A DNA stretch of 64,000 bases from Lycorma delicatula (taxonomy: Eukaryota; Arthropoda; Insecta; Hemiptera; Fulgoridae), in NCBI RefSeq assembly GCF_047948215.1, contig NC_134464.1:3420001-3484000 (forward strand), in the 5' to 3' direction. The notes below the pieces were generated by a model, which did no database searches, was not told the origin of the DNA, and worked only from the letters and a program-made list of their open reading frames with translations. This document shows, piece after piece, positions 20,040 through 32,900 of the stretch (position 1 is its first letter; the number at the start of each line of letters is the position of its first letter). The position numbers were made by a program, and so were the translations under genes.

Positions 20040-20185
20040 ATTTTTTTTTCATGTCTAATTCGGTAATGTTGTAGAAGGTGAGTTTCTTAGAAACACATGA
20101 TTAGTGGATCATGTGTGTGCGCTGGTACTCTAATATCTTCAATACGGGACCGAATACCTCTAACATTCCACTGAATAATGTTCAT
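20040..20185 (-). pseudogene. Jockey-like LINE ORF2 start (endonuclease N-terminus), truncated
   Basis: The ATG at 20185 opens a minus frame MNIIQWNVRGIRSRIEDIRV, followed by a stop and then ETHLLQ. The NI.QWN..GIRSR and ETHL blocks are the start of APE-type LINE endonucleases. It lies 37 bp downstream of the ORF1 stop, as expected for ORF2. The rest of ORF2 (RT) is missing beyond about 20040. Confidence 0.72.
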
Positions 20186-20221
20186 AAGTGTAAAAAATAA
20201 ATTTCGGAAATTATATAAAAA

Positions 20222-21794
20222 TTAGTTGTACGTGATTCGGTTTTTCTTTTTTGTATTTTTTATTTTAAAGAACTCCGATGCCCTAGGGTCGGGTGGTTCT
20301 TCAACCATATCCTCCAGTAAATGAGGTGATGGTGGAGGAGATTTTTTTGAATGGGATGCTGCAGTTAACATCCCAGAGGTGGTGGTTATGTGGGTTCCCT
20401 TTCCGGGGAGCTTATTAGGTGGCTTACTACCAGCTGTGATAGTCGCTACTCGTGCCGGTACGACTTTGGGAGCAGGAACTTTCGTGTGTATCACATTGTT
20501 GGATTCACTAACTGCCACGAAAGACGTTTTCTTCATCTTTGTCAGCTCTGAGATAGTGGCTGTCAGTGAAGCTACTTGATCAGAAAGCATCTGAACAAGT
20601 TTTTTAAGCTCATTGCAGGATCCGCACTGCTGATTATTAACATTTGTAGGAATTTGTTTAGATGTAGCGGTGGCAAAAGATACATCTGGTTTAACCAGGT
20701 TCCGTGAATTATTTAACTTTTTGTATTCTCTTCGTGCGGCCGGGAAAGATAACTTTTGCTCCGTACAGATTTTGAGAATTACCCTTTCTTCTTTAAAGAT
20801 TGGGCAATCTCGGGAGCGGGCTGTATGTGGACCACTGCAGTTTGCGCATTTTTCACTTTCTTCGCAGTTAGTGTCATTGTGACCTTCTTTAGCACATCGA
20901 GCACAGATCTCAGTTTTTGTACAAGATGTTGTAGTGTGACCAAAACCTTGGCATCTGAAACATCGCCGTGGGTTGGGTATGAATGGTCGTACCCGAACCG
21001 AGAGGTACGGGTATCACTTTAATCTTTTCTGGTGGAACAGGGAGATTAAATGTTAATATAAGAGACGGTGTCGGTTCTTCTGTTACGTTCTGCCGTTTCA
21101 TAATACGTTTCACTTCAACAACATCTTGGTGGCAAAGCTCGTCAACTATTTCATTGATATGTATATCTAAGAGGTCTCGACAAAAAATTACACCCCTGCT
21201 CGTATTTAAAGTTTTGTGGCTTTCAGCACTTATATTTATACCACCCATATTACGGAGACGTAAGATTGATCGACTCTGTTCGTCGTTGAATGTTTCAACC
21301 AGAATCGATCCGTCGCGTAATTTCCTGATGTTCTTCGGGGAGCCACTTGCACCTGTTACAGTTTTATTTATTAGGAAAGGTGAAACCTTTTGTAGGGAGC
21401 CACCTTCCTGACTATTTCGGAGAACAATGAATCGAATATTTTTAAGGTTCAAATCTAAAGATTTGTAGTTCTCTTCCATAGAACTTTTATCCTCGTCAGA
21501 CAAAGCTGATCGAGGTCTCTTCGCAAGACTTAATTTGGTGGTTTTTTCAGATGGACCACCAACCATCTTGGGATTAATTATAGGATCAGAAATTTTGGTC
21601 CCACGAGTACCGGCGAAAAATGGACCACTCCAGCAGAGCGCACGCGTACTGGAGCTAGAGCTAAGTACAACTGGGTTCGCCCTGGTGCCCAGAGGACATC
21701 GTTCAAGACTCACTACGTAGAGCCATTCACCCATCGGCACGATTTGTTCCCACCTTGGGTTACGGTTGCGTTTCGTAAGATGTCGCAACACCAC
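20222..21794 (-). pseudogene. Jockey-like LINE ORF1 (Gag-like, CCHC zinc knuckles), one frameshift
   Basis: The minus strand encodes a Gag-like RNA-binding protein. The N-terminal region runs from 21794 (first ATG in frame; MVLRHLTKRN). A central domain has NIRKLRDGSILVETFNDEQS. After a one-base frame change near 21000 come zinc knuckles: CFRCQGFGHTTTSC, then CARCAKEGHNDTNC and CANCSGPH. The tail has a CxxC (CGSCNEL) and ends KNRITYN with the stop at 20222. Spacing to ORF2 fits jockey-type elements. ORF1 is otherwise almost free of stops, so the copy is not very old. Confidence 0.78.
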
Positions 21795-21978
21795 CGAGTG
21801 TTAATGTAAGAAATATCAGTGTAGGATGTTGTTGTGTAATTGTGTGTTGTAATTTATGTAGTGTTCTTGGTGTAGTATATGTGTACAATGTAAAGTGTTC
21901 TGCAGCTCACTGTATAGTGGGAAGAATAGCTGCAGAGGCTAGGCCCGTGGGGACGCCAACCCCCAAAGTCTATTTAAG

Positions 21979-22373
21979 GATGGTGACCCCATCCTTATTA
22001 ATCCCCACCCTGAGATACGAACGGCGGACTAGTTTACCTTAGGAATATTTTACCAAGGAAGGCGCCTCCATCTTTGTTATATGAAAATGCAGAGAGCTAT
22101 ATTTTCTCGGAAAAAAGGAGCTGTAGTTTTCCATTGCTTTCAGCTGCGCAGTACTCAGAGGATTGAGTGATGTTGATATGGTCGTTTAAGTCGTCCTGAT
22201 CTACGACTTTAACAACTACTGAAAGAGCTGCAGCTTTTCTTTCAGGAATTATTCCTTAGTCTGGCTCAACAGATACCTCTCCGATATGGTTGCACCTTCG
22301 GTCCAGCTACTCTGTATCACTGAGCACTCAAGCCCCCTCACAACGGCAGGATCTCATGATTCATAGAGGGAGA
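21979..22373 (-). mobile_element. RTE-like LINE 5' head (UTR plus start of the endonuclease ORF)
   Basis: Closely similar to the 5' ends of the long RTE copies (43210-43617 and 62240-62647), including ctcatgattcatagagg at the tip and MEAPSLVKYS at the ORF start, here with a stop just after. Homology ends near 21979, after about 33 codons. Beyond that, sequence leads into the jockey-like ORF1 on the same strand. Confidence 0.75.
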
Positions 22374-24790
22374 TTATCAATATAAGTATTTGCAATAGTT
22401 TTCAAAAATTCCTTGAATCTGAAGGCGTACCAAAAATATGTAATCTATAGGTTACAAAGGGACTGAGGAGATTAAAAGAACAAAAATTAATAAAATATAT
22501 TTTAAGCAATTGTGAAACGGTATCAAATACCCTTTCTTACGGTAGGTAAATTTTTGACAAGCTGTAAAACTTGAAAAGCAAATAAAATTATATGAAATCA
22601 GCTGGAAGTGGACCTCCAAACAGTAGACTCGAAAAAAAACCGCTGTTGTGACAAAGATAACGTCCGAAGAATAATTTACTATATAAAAGTTCTTATGGTA
22701 GAAAAATGAGCAAAATCGAAGACATATCGAAAAACGATAAACGCATTGAAAAAGACTAATGCAGGTAAAAAGAAGTGACACTTGCGTTGGTGTTTTCGGT
22801 TAAAAAAACTAAAAATCTGAATTATTATTTTTTTTATATATTCATGTTATTAAAAATGCTCTAGCAAAAAAAAAAAAATGCTAAATGAACTGTCATATTT
22901 GCTTGCTTGTAGATCAATTTTCTCCCGTCTCATGGCGTCAAGTTTTGTTTTGATACCTGATATCTAAACGTTCTTGTTTACAGATATGGAATGCGATTAA
23001 TTTTTCGACAAAGAAGATTTACGATTGATGCCAGATATTTTCATTTCAATTAAACGTACCAAAAACCTATTTGGGTACCAACTCACCAAACAATGTGAAA
23101 GAACAACTTTTACACAGTAAGTGATAGAGGTTATTGATTTTGGAGGAAGCATAAACATTGTGATGAAGCTCGATTAAAATTTATGAATTATTCTGACAGA
23201 CATAACATTTATTTAAATCTGTATTATATTGTAAGAAACATACGATAAGGACAGATCTACTCCATCAAATTAAACTATCGTCTAGTATTTCGTAGCCGAT
23301 AGGTTTGTGGCTTCGCAGAGAGATTCGTGAACTAACATTGAAAGGTTAGTAATAAAAATAATTTTTTTTCAACAAACCTTTTATTTCTTTTGATGCAATT
23401 ACCTATTCTGAAAATTAATCTTTCAGTAAATCTTAAAATGATAATATTGTTTATTATAAATTATGCAGCATTATTGAATTGGATATTGCAGTTTTTCGTA
23501 AACTTAATAATAGATTAAACATTTTGTTTCACTTTTTACTAATAATAAACTTTATGAATATCATAAGTTTTATACTTACCGAGTGTACTGAACTACATAT
23601 CCTAAATTATTGTATTACCTAAAATTTTGTATAACTAGCATTGCGGTAGTTGAAAGATTTCGGATGTTTTTGCCAAACCCTGTGGTAATTAATATTATGT
23701 TAGACTATTAGCTATTTTAAACCACAACTTAAAACAAATTGTAGAACATTTTATATATGAATTATTTGTCAGTTGACTGGATGAAATGATGCCGATGAAT
23801 ATATATTGTTTCATTGATCATAGCAGCAAACTTAGTTTATTAGGCAGTAATAGAAGATCAAACCAAAGTAGATGAAATCAGAAAAGGAAGGGGTGAAAAT
23901 GTTGTGATGTTTTATATTATGACGTTCAAGAAAAGAAAGACATTTAGATTCAGAATTTTTTTATAAAGTATTTTCAGTCGTTTTATTAGTTGCTTTAAGA
24001 TTAACCTTGCACAAACCAGCCAAGAAAATTTAACATTTTATAATTGTTATAGTTAATATATTTCAAAACATTACGTAAAACAAAAATAATACATATATAT
24101 TGTAACATTTCCTGCCCAAGGTTTTACTAGATTTCCATATCTGTATAGCCAAATGCTGGAGTAGTTCCTGTTATTACTGAAGGAACAGCACACTTCCATT
24201 TCCTGATATAGTGTTATGAATTGATTAGAATTTAATACTTATCGTACTACCAACGGACCCTTATATGATTTTTTAGACCGTTTAAGGAAAGAGAGAACAC
24301 ACTGATCAATTAAATGAAGACTTCCTACTCACACAAAATGACAGAATGTAGTAGTTACTTTATTTGGTAATTCTGAGCAATTAATTGATAATTTAAATTT
24401 TGTTCATATTTTAATATACCATTGTAGATGTGCTTCTTACGATCAGAAAAATACAAGATCTAAATTTTGTGAAGCAGGTTTGCATAGCAAGAAGTAACCT
24501 GTGCAAGGCCAAAGTCTGTGCCACATTATCATGGCCCTAGTCAATTAGCTATCAGTTTTGTTGAGTTATCAAGAGCTGTTCAGATGCTAATATGTTCTGT
24601 GGACAGAAGTTAGGGTTAAGGTCAGATTTTTGTAGAAGTTAGGGATAAATCACCATGGTGTAGTAATACTTAACACCATCTCATAGAACACTTAGCTGAA
24701 TTTGTGTTTAAACAGATATATAGTTACTACAGAGAGTGACTACTTCACATGTTCCATGCTGTTAGGTCATATGTATGACTGATAATCACC
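22374..24790. other. Unassigned AT-rich intergenic stretch
   Basis: No TE protein, exon or RNA gene could be supported. A promoter or non-coding first exon of the gene starting at 26922 could lie here or downstream, but the sequence gives no proof. Confidence 0.35.
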
Positions 24791-24799
24791 AGTTATCCA

Positions 24800-25510
24800 C
24801 TATTATTTGTAATTACTTTATCGATAGCGTCAGTTAGTTCCTGCGCCAGGTTGCCACCACTACCAGAGAACAAAAACTATGTGGAAGTTGTTCTTCACCG
24901 GCATCATGTCATCAGGAGACCCACCAATAAGTCTGGCCTCCAAAGTGGCAGTTAGGACATTATTAGCCCTAAGCCCAGGTCTGTTTAAGAGCCAGGACAC
25001 CTGCAGGTGCCACGATGCCTAGCTGTCAAACAGCCGTCCTTCAGTCGCTTCATGGAGATCCACAATGGCCATTATATCTAACGCACCATCTCTTCTGTCC
25101 AGAAGGCCAACCACTGTATTGTGAAAGGCCTTTTTCGGCCAAACATTTCTTATAAAATCTGCAAGTTGGTGCGAGGACACCCCATTATCAAACCCATCAA
25201 CTATAGGGCAGTATAGTATATACAAGCTACAGTAGCTTTTCAAACCACCAGATCATCATCTCCATGTCAAGAGGTATGTCCTCCTCGGTGTAGGACTGCC
25301 TCACCTTCAGCCGTTTGGCCCCCTTCCTGCCCTCCACAGTCGCTTTGGGGGGCAAGCCCTCTACCAGCGTGTCAGATGTTGCAGCGTCAGTGGCAACCAG
25401 GATGGGCAGATCCTCCATTGCCTCCTGTCTCAACATCATAGGCTCTGGGGCGACCTCCAATTCTTCTGCTGGCTTCCCTTCCATTATTATGGAGGGGCCG
25501 GTAAGATAAA
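24800..25510 (-). pseudogene. Unidentified retroelement-like coding remnant
   Basis: A GC-richer island with minus-strand frames (from 25484: MEGKPAEELEVAPEP; from 25243 a frame with LLDRRDGALDIMAIVDLHEA). Composition resembles the LINE blocks nearby and frames are broken, so an ORF1-like remnant is suspected. No motif settles the family. Confidence 0.3.
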
Positions 25511-26234
25511 AAAAAATAATACAATAAATTAAATATACTAATTAAATATCAATAATGTAACTCTTGTACTCAAGCTACTAACCAAGCTATCGCTTAAACC
25601 GATAATGCCAGTATATAATATAAAATTATCATTACCGAGAAATAATATTCTATTTAATATTATATCACGAGATAAGACAACATAATAATATTAAGTATTG
25701 TCCATTAACTAATAAAAAGGTAATATTATTGATAGATAACAAAACTTCAGTCCTCAATGTAAATAATGAAAATAGCCTCTATTGTCAGAGGCAATAAAGC
25801 TGATCTCGTAAAAGGTAGAATAAAAACGTAAGCCTGTTAATCGATAATCAAAAAATTGACAAGACACTTCCATAAAAATTCCACCAATCAATCCCAATCG
25901 TCCGTACTGAAAAAGTCACCGAAAGAACCAACCAAAAAAGATGAAATCACAAAGTAAATGAAATACATGTCCAAACTGTGTGAGTTCATCCACTCGAATC
26001 CATGTCTGTTATAATCCTTAGGGTGATTATAAAAAAAAAAAAAAAGAACCGATGAAATATTAATATTTCATACTAAGATAAGTGCATGTAAATGTTTTTT
26101 CAGTATTACAGATTTTTTTTATTGTCAGTGTTTGTAGTGTCAAAAGTATCTATATTTCATTGTTTTATTTCACTATAAATTTCATTGCTCTACTGTGTAC
26201 ATAAGGAAAAATAAGTTACTAAAAATGGACATGT

Positions 26235-26296
26235 AGACTTGAACCCAAGACATCTATCTTGATTATGAGACAGGAATACACACCACATGGCAGCTG
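26235..26296 (-). repeat. tRNA-like SINE head (weak)
   Basis: The minus strand has a B-box-like gggttcaagtc and, upstream, a tRNA-like run (gctgccatgtggtgtgtatt) with ctgtctcataatc in the anticodon-loop position. The arms do not pair well enough for a functional tRNA. Confidence 0.35.
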
Positions 26297-26921
26297 TCAC
26301 TGCAGGTGTACAAATAAGCTACTTGAACCGGCTCAAAGATCTTTAAATGGAGTTTACTCAGAAATGGGTCCAAGTTGGAAACTGTGCCATTTAAAGGAGG
26401 GATGACCCACAATCCTGTCAAAGGGCAAAAATAAAAAGCCCTCTGTGATAAGCTGGCTGTCTGCTCTAATTAATAAGAAATAAATGGTATTTATGGAAAA
26501 ACCTGAGTATAGTTTAAACAACATTTAGAAGAATAGAAGCAAATTTGAGGAATGTTAATAATAATTAGCACCTGCTTTAAATCTGCGCCAACTGTGGCAT
26601 GGCATTCTGCTTTCATTCTTTTGGTAATTTAGAGTTCTTAGTAATTTATTTTCTATTATGTTAAATTTTAATAACATTACAGTTGTGTTTTACTTAAAAA
26701 GAAATGGAATATTTTGTTGAAAGAAAAAAAAGTAAAACTGGGTAGTTTATTAGAATATTATACTGAAATGTAAGAATTGTTTGACATACATCTGTTCATT
26801 GAATTTTAAAATTCTGTTTTCCAACTTTTCATCTATCTACTTGCAAGGAGTTCTATTCGTTTGGCTTAATTGAAAAATTTTTTAAATGTAATATTCCCTA
26901 ATGATTTTTTTTTTCTTTCAG

Positions 26922-26992
26922 ATTTCCTTGCTCAAAAATGGATTTGAGATCTTATCGTGATTTCTCTGATAATAATATTAAAGAAAAAAAAG
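26922..26992 (+). CDS. Unknown gene, first visible exon
   Basis: The acceptor TTTCTTTCAG ends at 26921. The ATG at 26938 starts MDLRSYRDFSDNNIKEKK, and donor GTATTT is at 26993, phase 1. Bases 26922-26937 may be 5' UTR or coding (FPCSK). Confidence 0.6.
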
Positions 26993-29900
26993 GTATTTTA
27001 AAGATCACAGAATGATTGTTTGGTATTTTAAAGAAATATTTTAATGAATAAAAATATTTTTAATTTATTTTAGAGTTTTGGTTATGTATATGTGCTTTGT
27101 AAACTATTGGTTGAAACTGGTGAATAAAAGTGAAAAAGGTGAAAAAACCTGTTGCAGACAGTGAGCAGCAATGTGTAAAAACATCAATATTGCCGTGAAA
27201 ATGTCATTGTGTTATATCAGTAATCTCTCTTCTCTTTAGAAACTTTTTTGTTCATAGTTTAGACACACAAAGGTAATATAGAATTTTACATGCCATCTAC
27301 TGATTTTGGCTATGTAGAAAGATTAGATGCTGGGTAATCAAAAAGTGCAGTGGTATCTGGAAATGGAAATAGAAAAAGGAAAACAGGTGGTAGATTTGGA
27401 ATGAAAAAGATAAATGTTGTGAGACGAGATGTGACAGAATTGGGGAATTAGTGGTTTCTATTAAATGGTACTTTGAGCAGAAAAGATGAAACTGTTTTTT
27501 GACTAATTCTCTTGAATTTTCACGTTAAAATACTTTGAATATAATAATTAAATTGTCTATAAAATGGAACCTTGCTTAATGAGCATAATTTGTTCCCTAA
27601 TGTTACTCATAATCTGACACGCTTGTTAAGCGAAACAATTTTTATCATAGGAATCAGTTAAAATAGGATAATGTGTTCAATTTCAAAAAGAAGACTCAAA
27701 TTTAAAATAATGTAATTTATTATTTATAGTACATCTTTTTTTACAAGAAAGTTTTCTAAAGACATAGTTTTTGAAAAAATGAGACATAGCATTATCGTTA
27801 AATAAATTTATAGCACGCTTAGCTGCTGCCTTATTAGGCTGATGCTTCTCAACGTATGATGCAACAGTTTCCCCATGCTTTCATCATCTCCCTTATTTCA
27901 TTGGAAGGTTGTTGTTGCTCTGCTGAGGTTGTAATCTCCTCCTCTCCTGATGAAATTTCCTCTATAACTTTTTACTCTTAACATATCCCAACCCCGTAGG
28001 GGGAAGACACCCACCTTGTGATGTTACTGGTCGCCACACCACCCCCTCCATTCCAAGCTTTGAGGGGCTTTACCGGAGGTTGTCTTTAGACCTTCTAACT
28101 GATTACATCTCACAGTCATCAGCCAGGTCTCGGTTGGAATGCCATCGATGTAAATGCCTCGGCAGACATTTGCATCAGTAAATTACAAATCAAATTTTTT
28201 CTTCATATACACCTCAAATGGACATCTTCACATCCAACCTAACATGATTCCCTCAAACTAACTAAAACCTCAAAAGTGTGAATCCCGTGCCTAGTCCAGA
28301 TTTGACAGCACTGTTCATGACTGTGAATGCCCCAGAAAATGAACAAGTTGAAAGGTAAACCAATAAAATTGGTTATTGATTGGTAAATACCAATCAAAAT
28401 TACGTTTTACGAACATAGAAATTCAGACCTACATACAGATAAGACGACCAATTTAGATCACCTTACAAGGGGAACATAACTTCATTCTGGTCTGCGCAGG
28501 AGCCCACATCCCCACCCGATCCCATCATGGAGTCTTTTGTGGCATTACCAAGTCACGATCAGGATCATCACTAGTGGAACGAAGCCATGTTCCTGGTTGC
28601 ATCGGCTACCATACCCTTGGTGGTGCGGCCCCCCCTACCAGCGGGAGCGCCTAATCAAATCACAAACAACACCAATATGACTGTGGCATGATGCCAGTAT
28701 GCCTACCTCCAGCCAATCCAATGCCTAGGCTGGGACCCTAGCCACCAAGGAGCCTACTATGATCAAATATCTTGATTAAACTACCTCTGCATCATGCAGG
28801 GAAACTGTTCGATGACTGAAATAACTTGAGAGCACTTCTAATTCATTTCGTGTACACTTACGCTTCTGCATCTGAAACAGGCCAGAGGGTCACCAAAAGT
28901 TATTAAATGCCCCGCATATGTCCAAAAAAATCCCTAATACATATTTACATGGACTAAAGGAAGCTATATCCATCACCTTTATTATGGCATCCTCAGTGCT
29001 CTTGCCCGGTCGGAAACCGTACTTGTTGTCCGTTAGCAAATGATGAGTGACCAATGTAGCATTAATACGCAAATATAGGACCTTCTCAAAAACCTTGTTA
29101 ATCGCAGACAAGAGCGTTAGTGGATGGTAAGAAGAACTAACAGTAGGATGTTTGTCACCAACTTTGAACAACAACACCAAGTCTCCACATTTCTAACACG
29201 CTGGAAAGTGGCCAGCAAAGAGCAACCTATTATATACTCTAGTTAGAGGACCAAGGACTACTGGAAGTAGTCCTTGGTCCTCTAAGGAAGTAGTCGGACG
29301 AGGAGCTCCACTGTGATACAGTCATACCTGGGGCCTTGTGCTGACACAAGGATATGTTACCACAAGCTCAGTGCAGAATGAATTACCATAAGCTGTTCAG
29401 TGGTCAGTTCCTTGAAATGAATCAATATCTTTTTCATATTATTTTTACTTTCTTTCTGCTGTTTATAGTATTACCAGTTACCATGTAAATAGGCATAGTG
29501 GCAAATAATTAATTCATAAGAATTAGGAATATTCATAAGAATATTAAAAAAAAAAAAGAAAAAAAAGTCGGTCATCTGATTACCCTTATGAATAAATAAA
29601 TAACATATTAAATTGTTCATTAACATGTTGACCAGTGAGAACAAGACTCAAAATACAGGTGTCTGGTGAAAAATAGTAGTTTCAGGATATCCTCCACTAC
29701 AGTAAAGATAGACCTATAAAGACCTAAAGACCTATAAAGTAAAGGTGCGTATAAACATAAGTCCAGAAACTATTTTTTTCGAATAATGGCTCTCAAAAAT
29801 GTTCTTCCTAATTTCTGCCTGCATAGTAAAACAAGACTATACTGAGATTCTTGATATAAAGTTACGTGATAGAATTTTTGTTTGTTTTGTCCCAAAATTT

Positions 29901-32900
29901 TTAAAATAGTGTTCCAATACTATTATCTCCCAAAGTTCCCAAGAAAATTCTATAAACCCTAAAAAAATGGATTCAAAATACCATTTTTTTAAGTTTGAAA
30001 TAAATATGTTTTTTCAGTTTAATTTTGATAAAATTGATTTTATCAAGATTGAAAATAAAAAAAATTAAAGTCGGAGAGTGTTAGACCTTTGTAGTGTGTG
30101 TAATAAACATATAATGTATAATAATAAATAAGGTCAGGTTTCCACAGAGGCCAAGTAATTGACTCATATCAATTTTGACTGTTAAAATAAGCTATATTCT
30201 GTAAACTAGCTTTTTTTCTAAAACTTAAAGATACCCCATCATATGAGAAAATCATCTGTTGTACCAGTACAGAAGCATCTTCTAAAAAAGCTATTTATTT
30301 TTTTGCACAAAATTTACACACATTTTCCATAAGCTGTTCATAAAATATAAATAGATCAATCATTTTGTCGCTGACTATATTGCGGTTTGTTGATTTTCAG
30401 AACCCTACTGATGATTATTTTGTGAATTAACTTATGTATTTTTTCTTTTTTGATTGCCTCATTAGCAAATAAATTAGAACCTACTTCAAGACAGTTGTGT
30501 TATAGTAGCTGAAGACAGAAACGCATACCTGTGTGATTAACCAATGATAAGAAATTCTTATAAGACTATGCCAAGGCTATGTTGAGTATATTGGATCACA
30601 ATTTATCCTTCATCATCAAGGTGTTCTTGGAATTCAATAAAATATGGTGTTGGAAATGAATCTGTCATTATGTAAAAACTGAAATTCAATTTTAAATATG
30701 ATTAAGTTTTATAATTTTTTTTATGGGATTACCTTTAATGACTGTCATTATGCTTGTCTTTACTTAATTTAAAAAAAAAATTTTATTCATATGTATAGAG
30801 GCTGCATTAGTAACGTTTATATAATTTCTGCAGTTTTTGATTTTAGGAATATAAAAAAGATGTTGGTTTTTTAAAACTATATATTTTTTTTGACATCTTT
30901 CAGTCATTTTATTTCAAATAAAGATTAAATTATTCAACTTTTATTTGTTTTTTTGATGTTACATTAATTTTCTCAGAATTAAATTTTCCTACGAATTGTT
31001 TCAAAGTTTAATTTTTTTTACTGGCCATTTAAGGTAGAAAATTTATATCAAATCTAGTAAGGTGTAATTTATAAATCCAGTTGTTTAGGATTTACAATTT
31101 TCTCAGAAAGAAATACAGGTGTTGTTTTTGAGGGTCACTTTTCAAGTCAAAAAACATAAAACCACAAATTTTCTTCAAAAAAATTTCAGTTAGCCCCATT
31201 TTATCTTCTAAGAATAAATCTATCTTTATAAGATAAATTTATGTGTATAATTATGCATACATTTAACTTTTAAGTAGAAATCTGGGCCTATTTTTTTCAC
31301 TAATTGTAACTCAGGAATAGACATTTCCAAATTATGTTTCTATGAACTGCTTCCATACGGTCACTAGTCAGATATATTTTTAAATTGTTTTAAGTTTCTT
31401 CATGAATGACTGAAACATACAACACTGAGAAATACAGGTGTACAAAAAAATATTATTTATGCTTCAGTGGAAAAGAACTTAAACTTACCATCAGGTTATT
31501 ACATAGAAAACGTTTAACTTTGGGAAGTATCTTTGGCAGTGTAAGAGTTCATCAGTATTTTCTGACCCCCAGTTATAAACATTATGTCTGTTAACTTTTC
31601 TTGTAAGTTGTTGACTCATTACAATACACAATACAATCAAAAAAGTTATCATCTTCTTGTAGCTACATTTTGATTGCAAAGTTGGCAAACACAGCGTAGT
31701 AGGTTTCAAACCCAGTATCAGCTGTAAACAGTATGGATGCATACGTAAGTGTTTCTTTAAAACATTTCGCACTGTTATCACACCAGCATTCCTACTTTGT
31801 GGCTGGCCTTCCTAACAGATATTTTAGGACTACATAGCAAAGACTCCCTGACACGTCGAACATTTTCTTCAGACACCCTCCTTTCACTCACACAGACATC
31901 CGGTCATTTTCAGTGATTATGTTATTGAAAAATTTTATTATCAATCGGAGAATTACAATTAAACTTTCTATGGAATGCATGTTGAATTACAACTGCTGAT
32001 TCACATTTAGCAAATTGCACAATATAGAAGGCTTTCTGTTCAGGAGCTACTGCTTTGCTAGTGATGCTGTCAAATGAAAAGATAAAGAATCGGTCTACAG
32101 TCTTGTGCTCAACTAAAACTTTCCTTTTTACTCTGATTCTAGCCTTAAATCAACACTGTACACTTCATCCAAGAGATATTAAAACACTAATGTTGTTACT
32201 GTTTCATTATTCATGTAGTATATCTGCAGCATCTACAACAAAATATAATAGTTACCTATACTGGTTGTTAAGACCTTACGGACTTAACAATATTTACGTG
32301 TGTATTTTTTAGTATTCAATGGGTGACTACATACATGCCTTTGTTATATAATGAAAAAGCTCTGTAAAATTGCCTAAACAATTTTACTAGTGGCCCCTTA
32401 CTGTTTTGCAGTGTTATTATTTCAAAGTAATGTTATAAATTAAAAAAAATAGTTAAAAATCTAGTGACCAATGCTGCTGCACAGTGATGTTATTATGAAT
32501 TAATGTTATCTATTTTAAAAAATTGGTTAAAAACATTCCAATTACAACATGTCTCATTCCCAACTCCCACGCTTTTCTCTTTCCTTTCCTTCCACAGATA
32601 AAATGCATGCTCAAAACATATTTCTAGTCTGTCCAAATGTTCTACTGGATGGTATAAGCTGATTTTTTTTATTTTACTTGATATGGCATCATGCATCAAC
32701 AGACCTTCATAGTGATTTTCCTAAGAGTAATAACCTAGGAAAATTCCCTCAGTTAAGAAATAAATGAGGATTTTTTGATGAATTTTCAGAAGGAGATTTA
32801 ATTTTATGGTCTGATGATGCTTGATTACATATCTGTAGGTCATTCTGAGAAGAATAAAAAAAAATTAGCTCGAACCATCCAGTAGAATGTCCACACGGAC

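Noticed and set aside
20983..21411. 142-codon plus-strand frame
   Set aside because: Shadow of the LINE ORF1 on the minus strand, which carries the zinc knuckles.
22452..22781. Open minus-strand frame of 109 codons, Phe/Cys/Tyr rich
   Set aside because: Composition follows base content; no homology recognised and no splice context.
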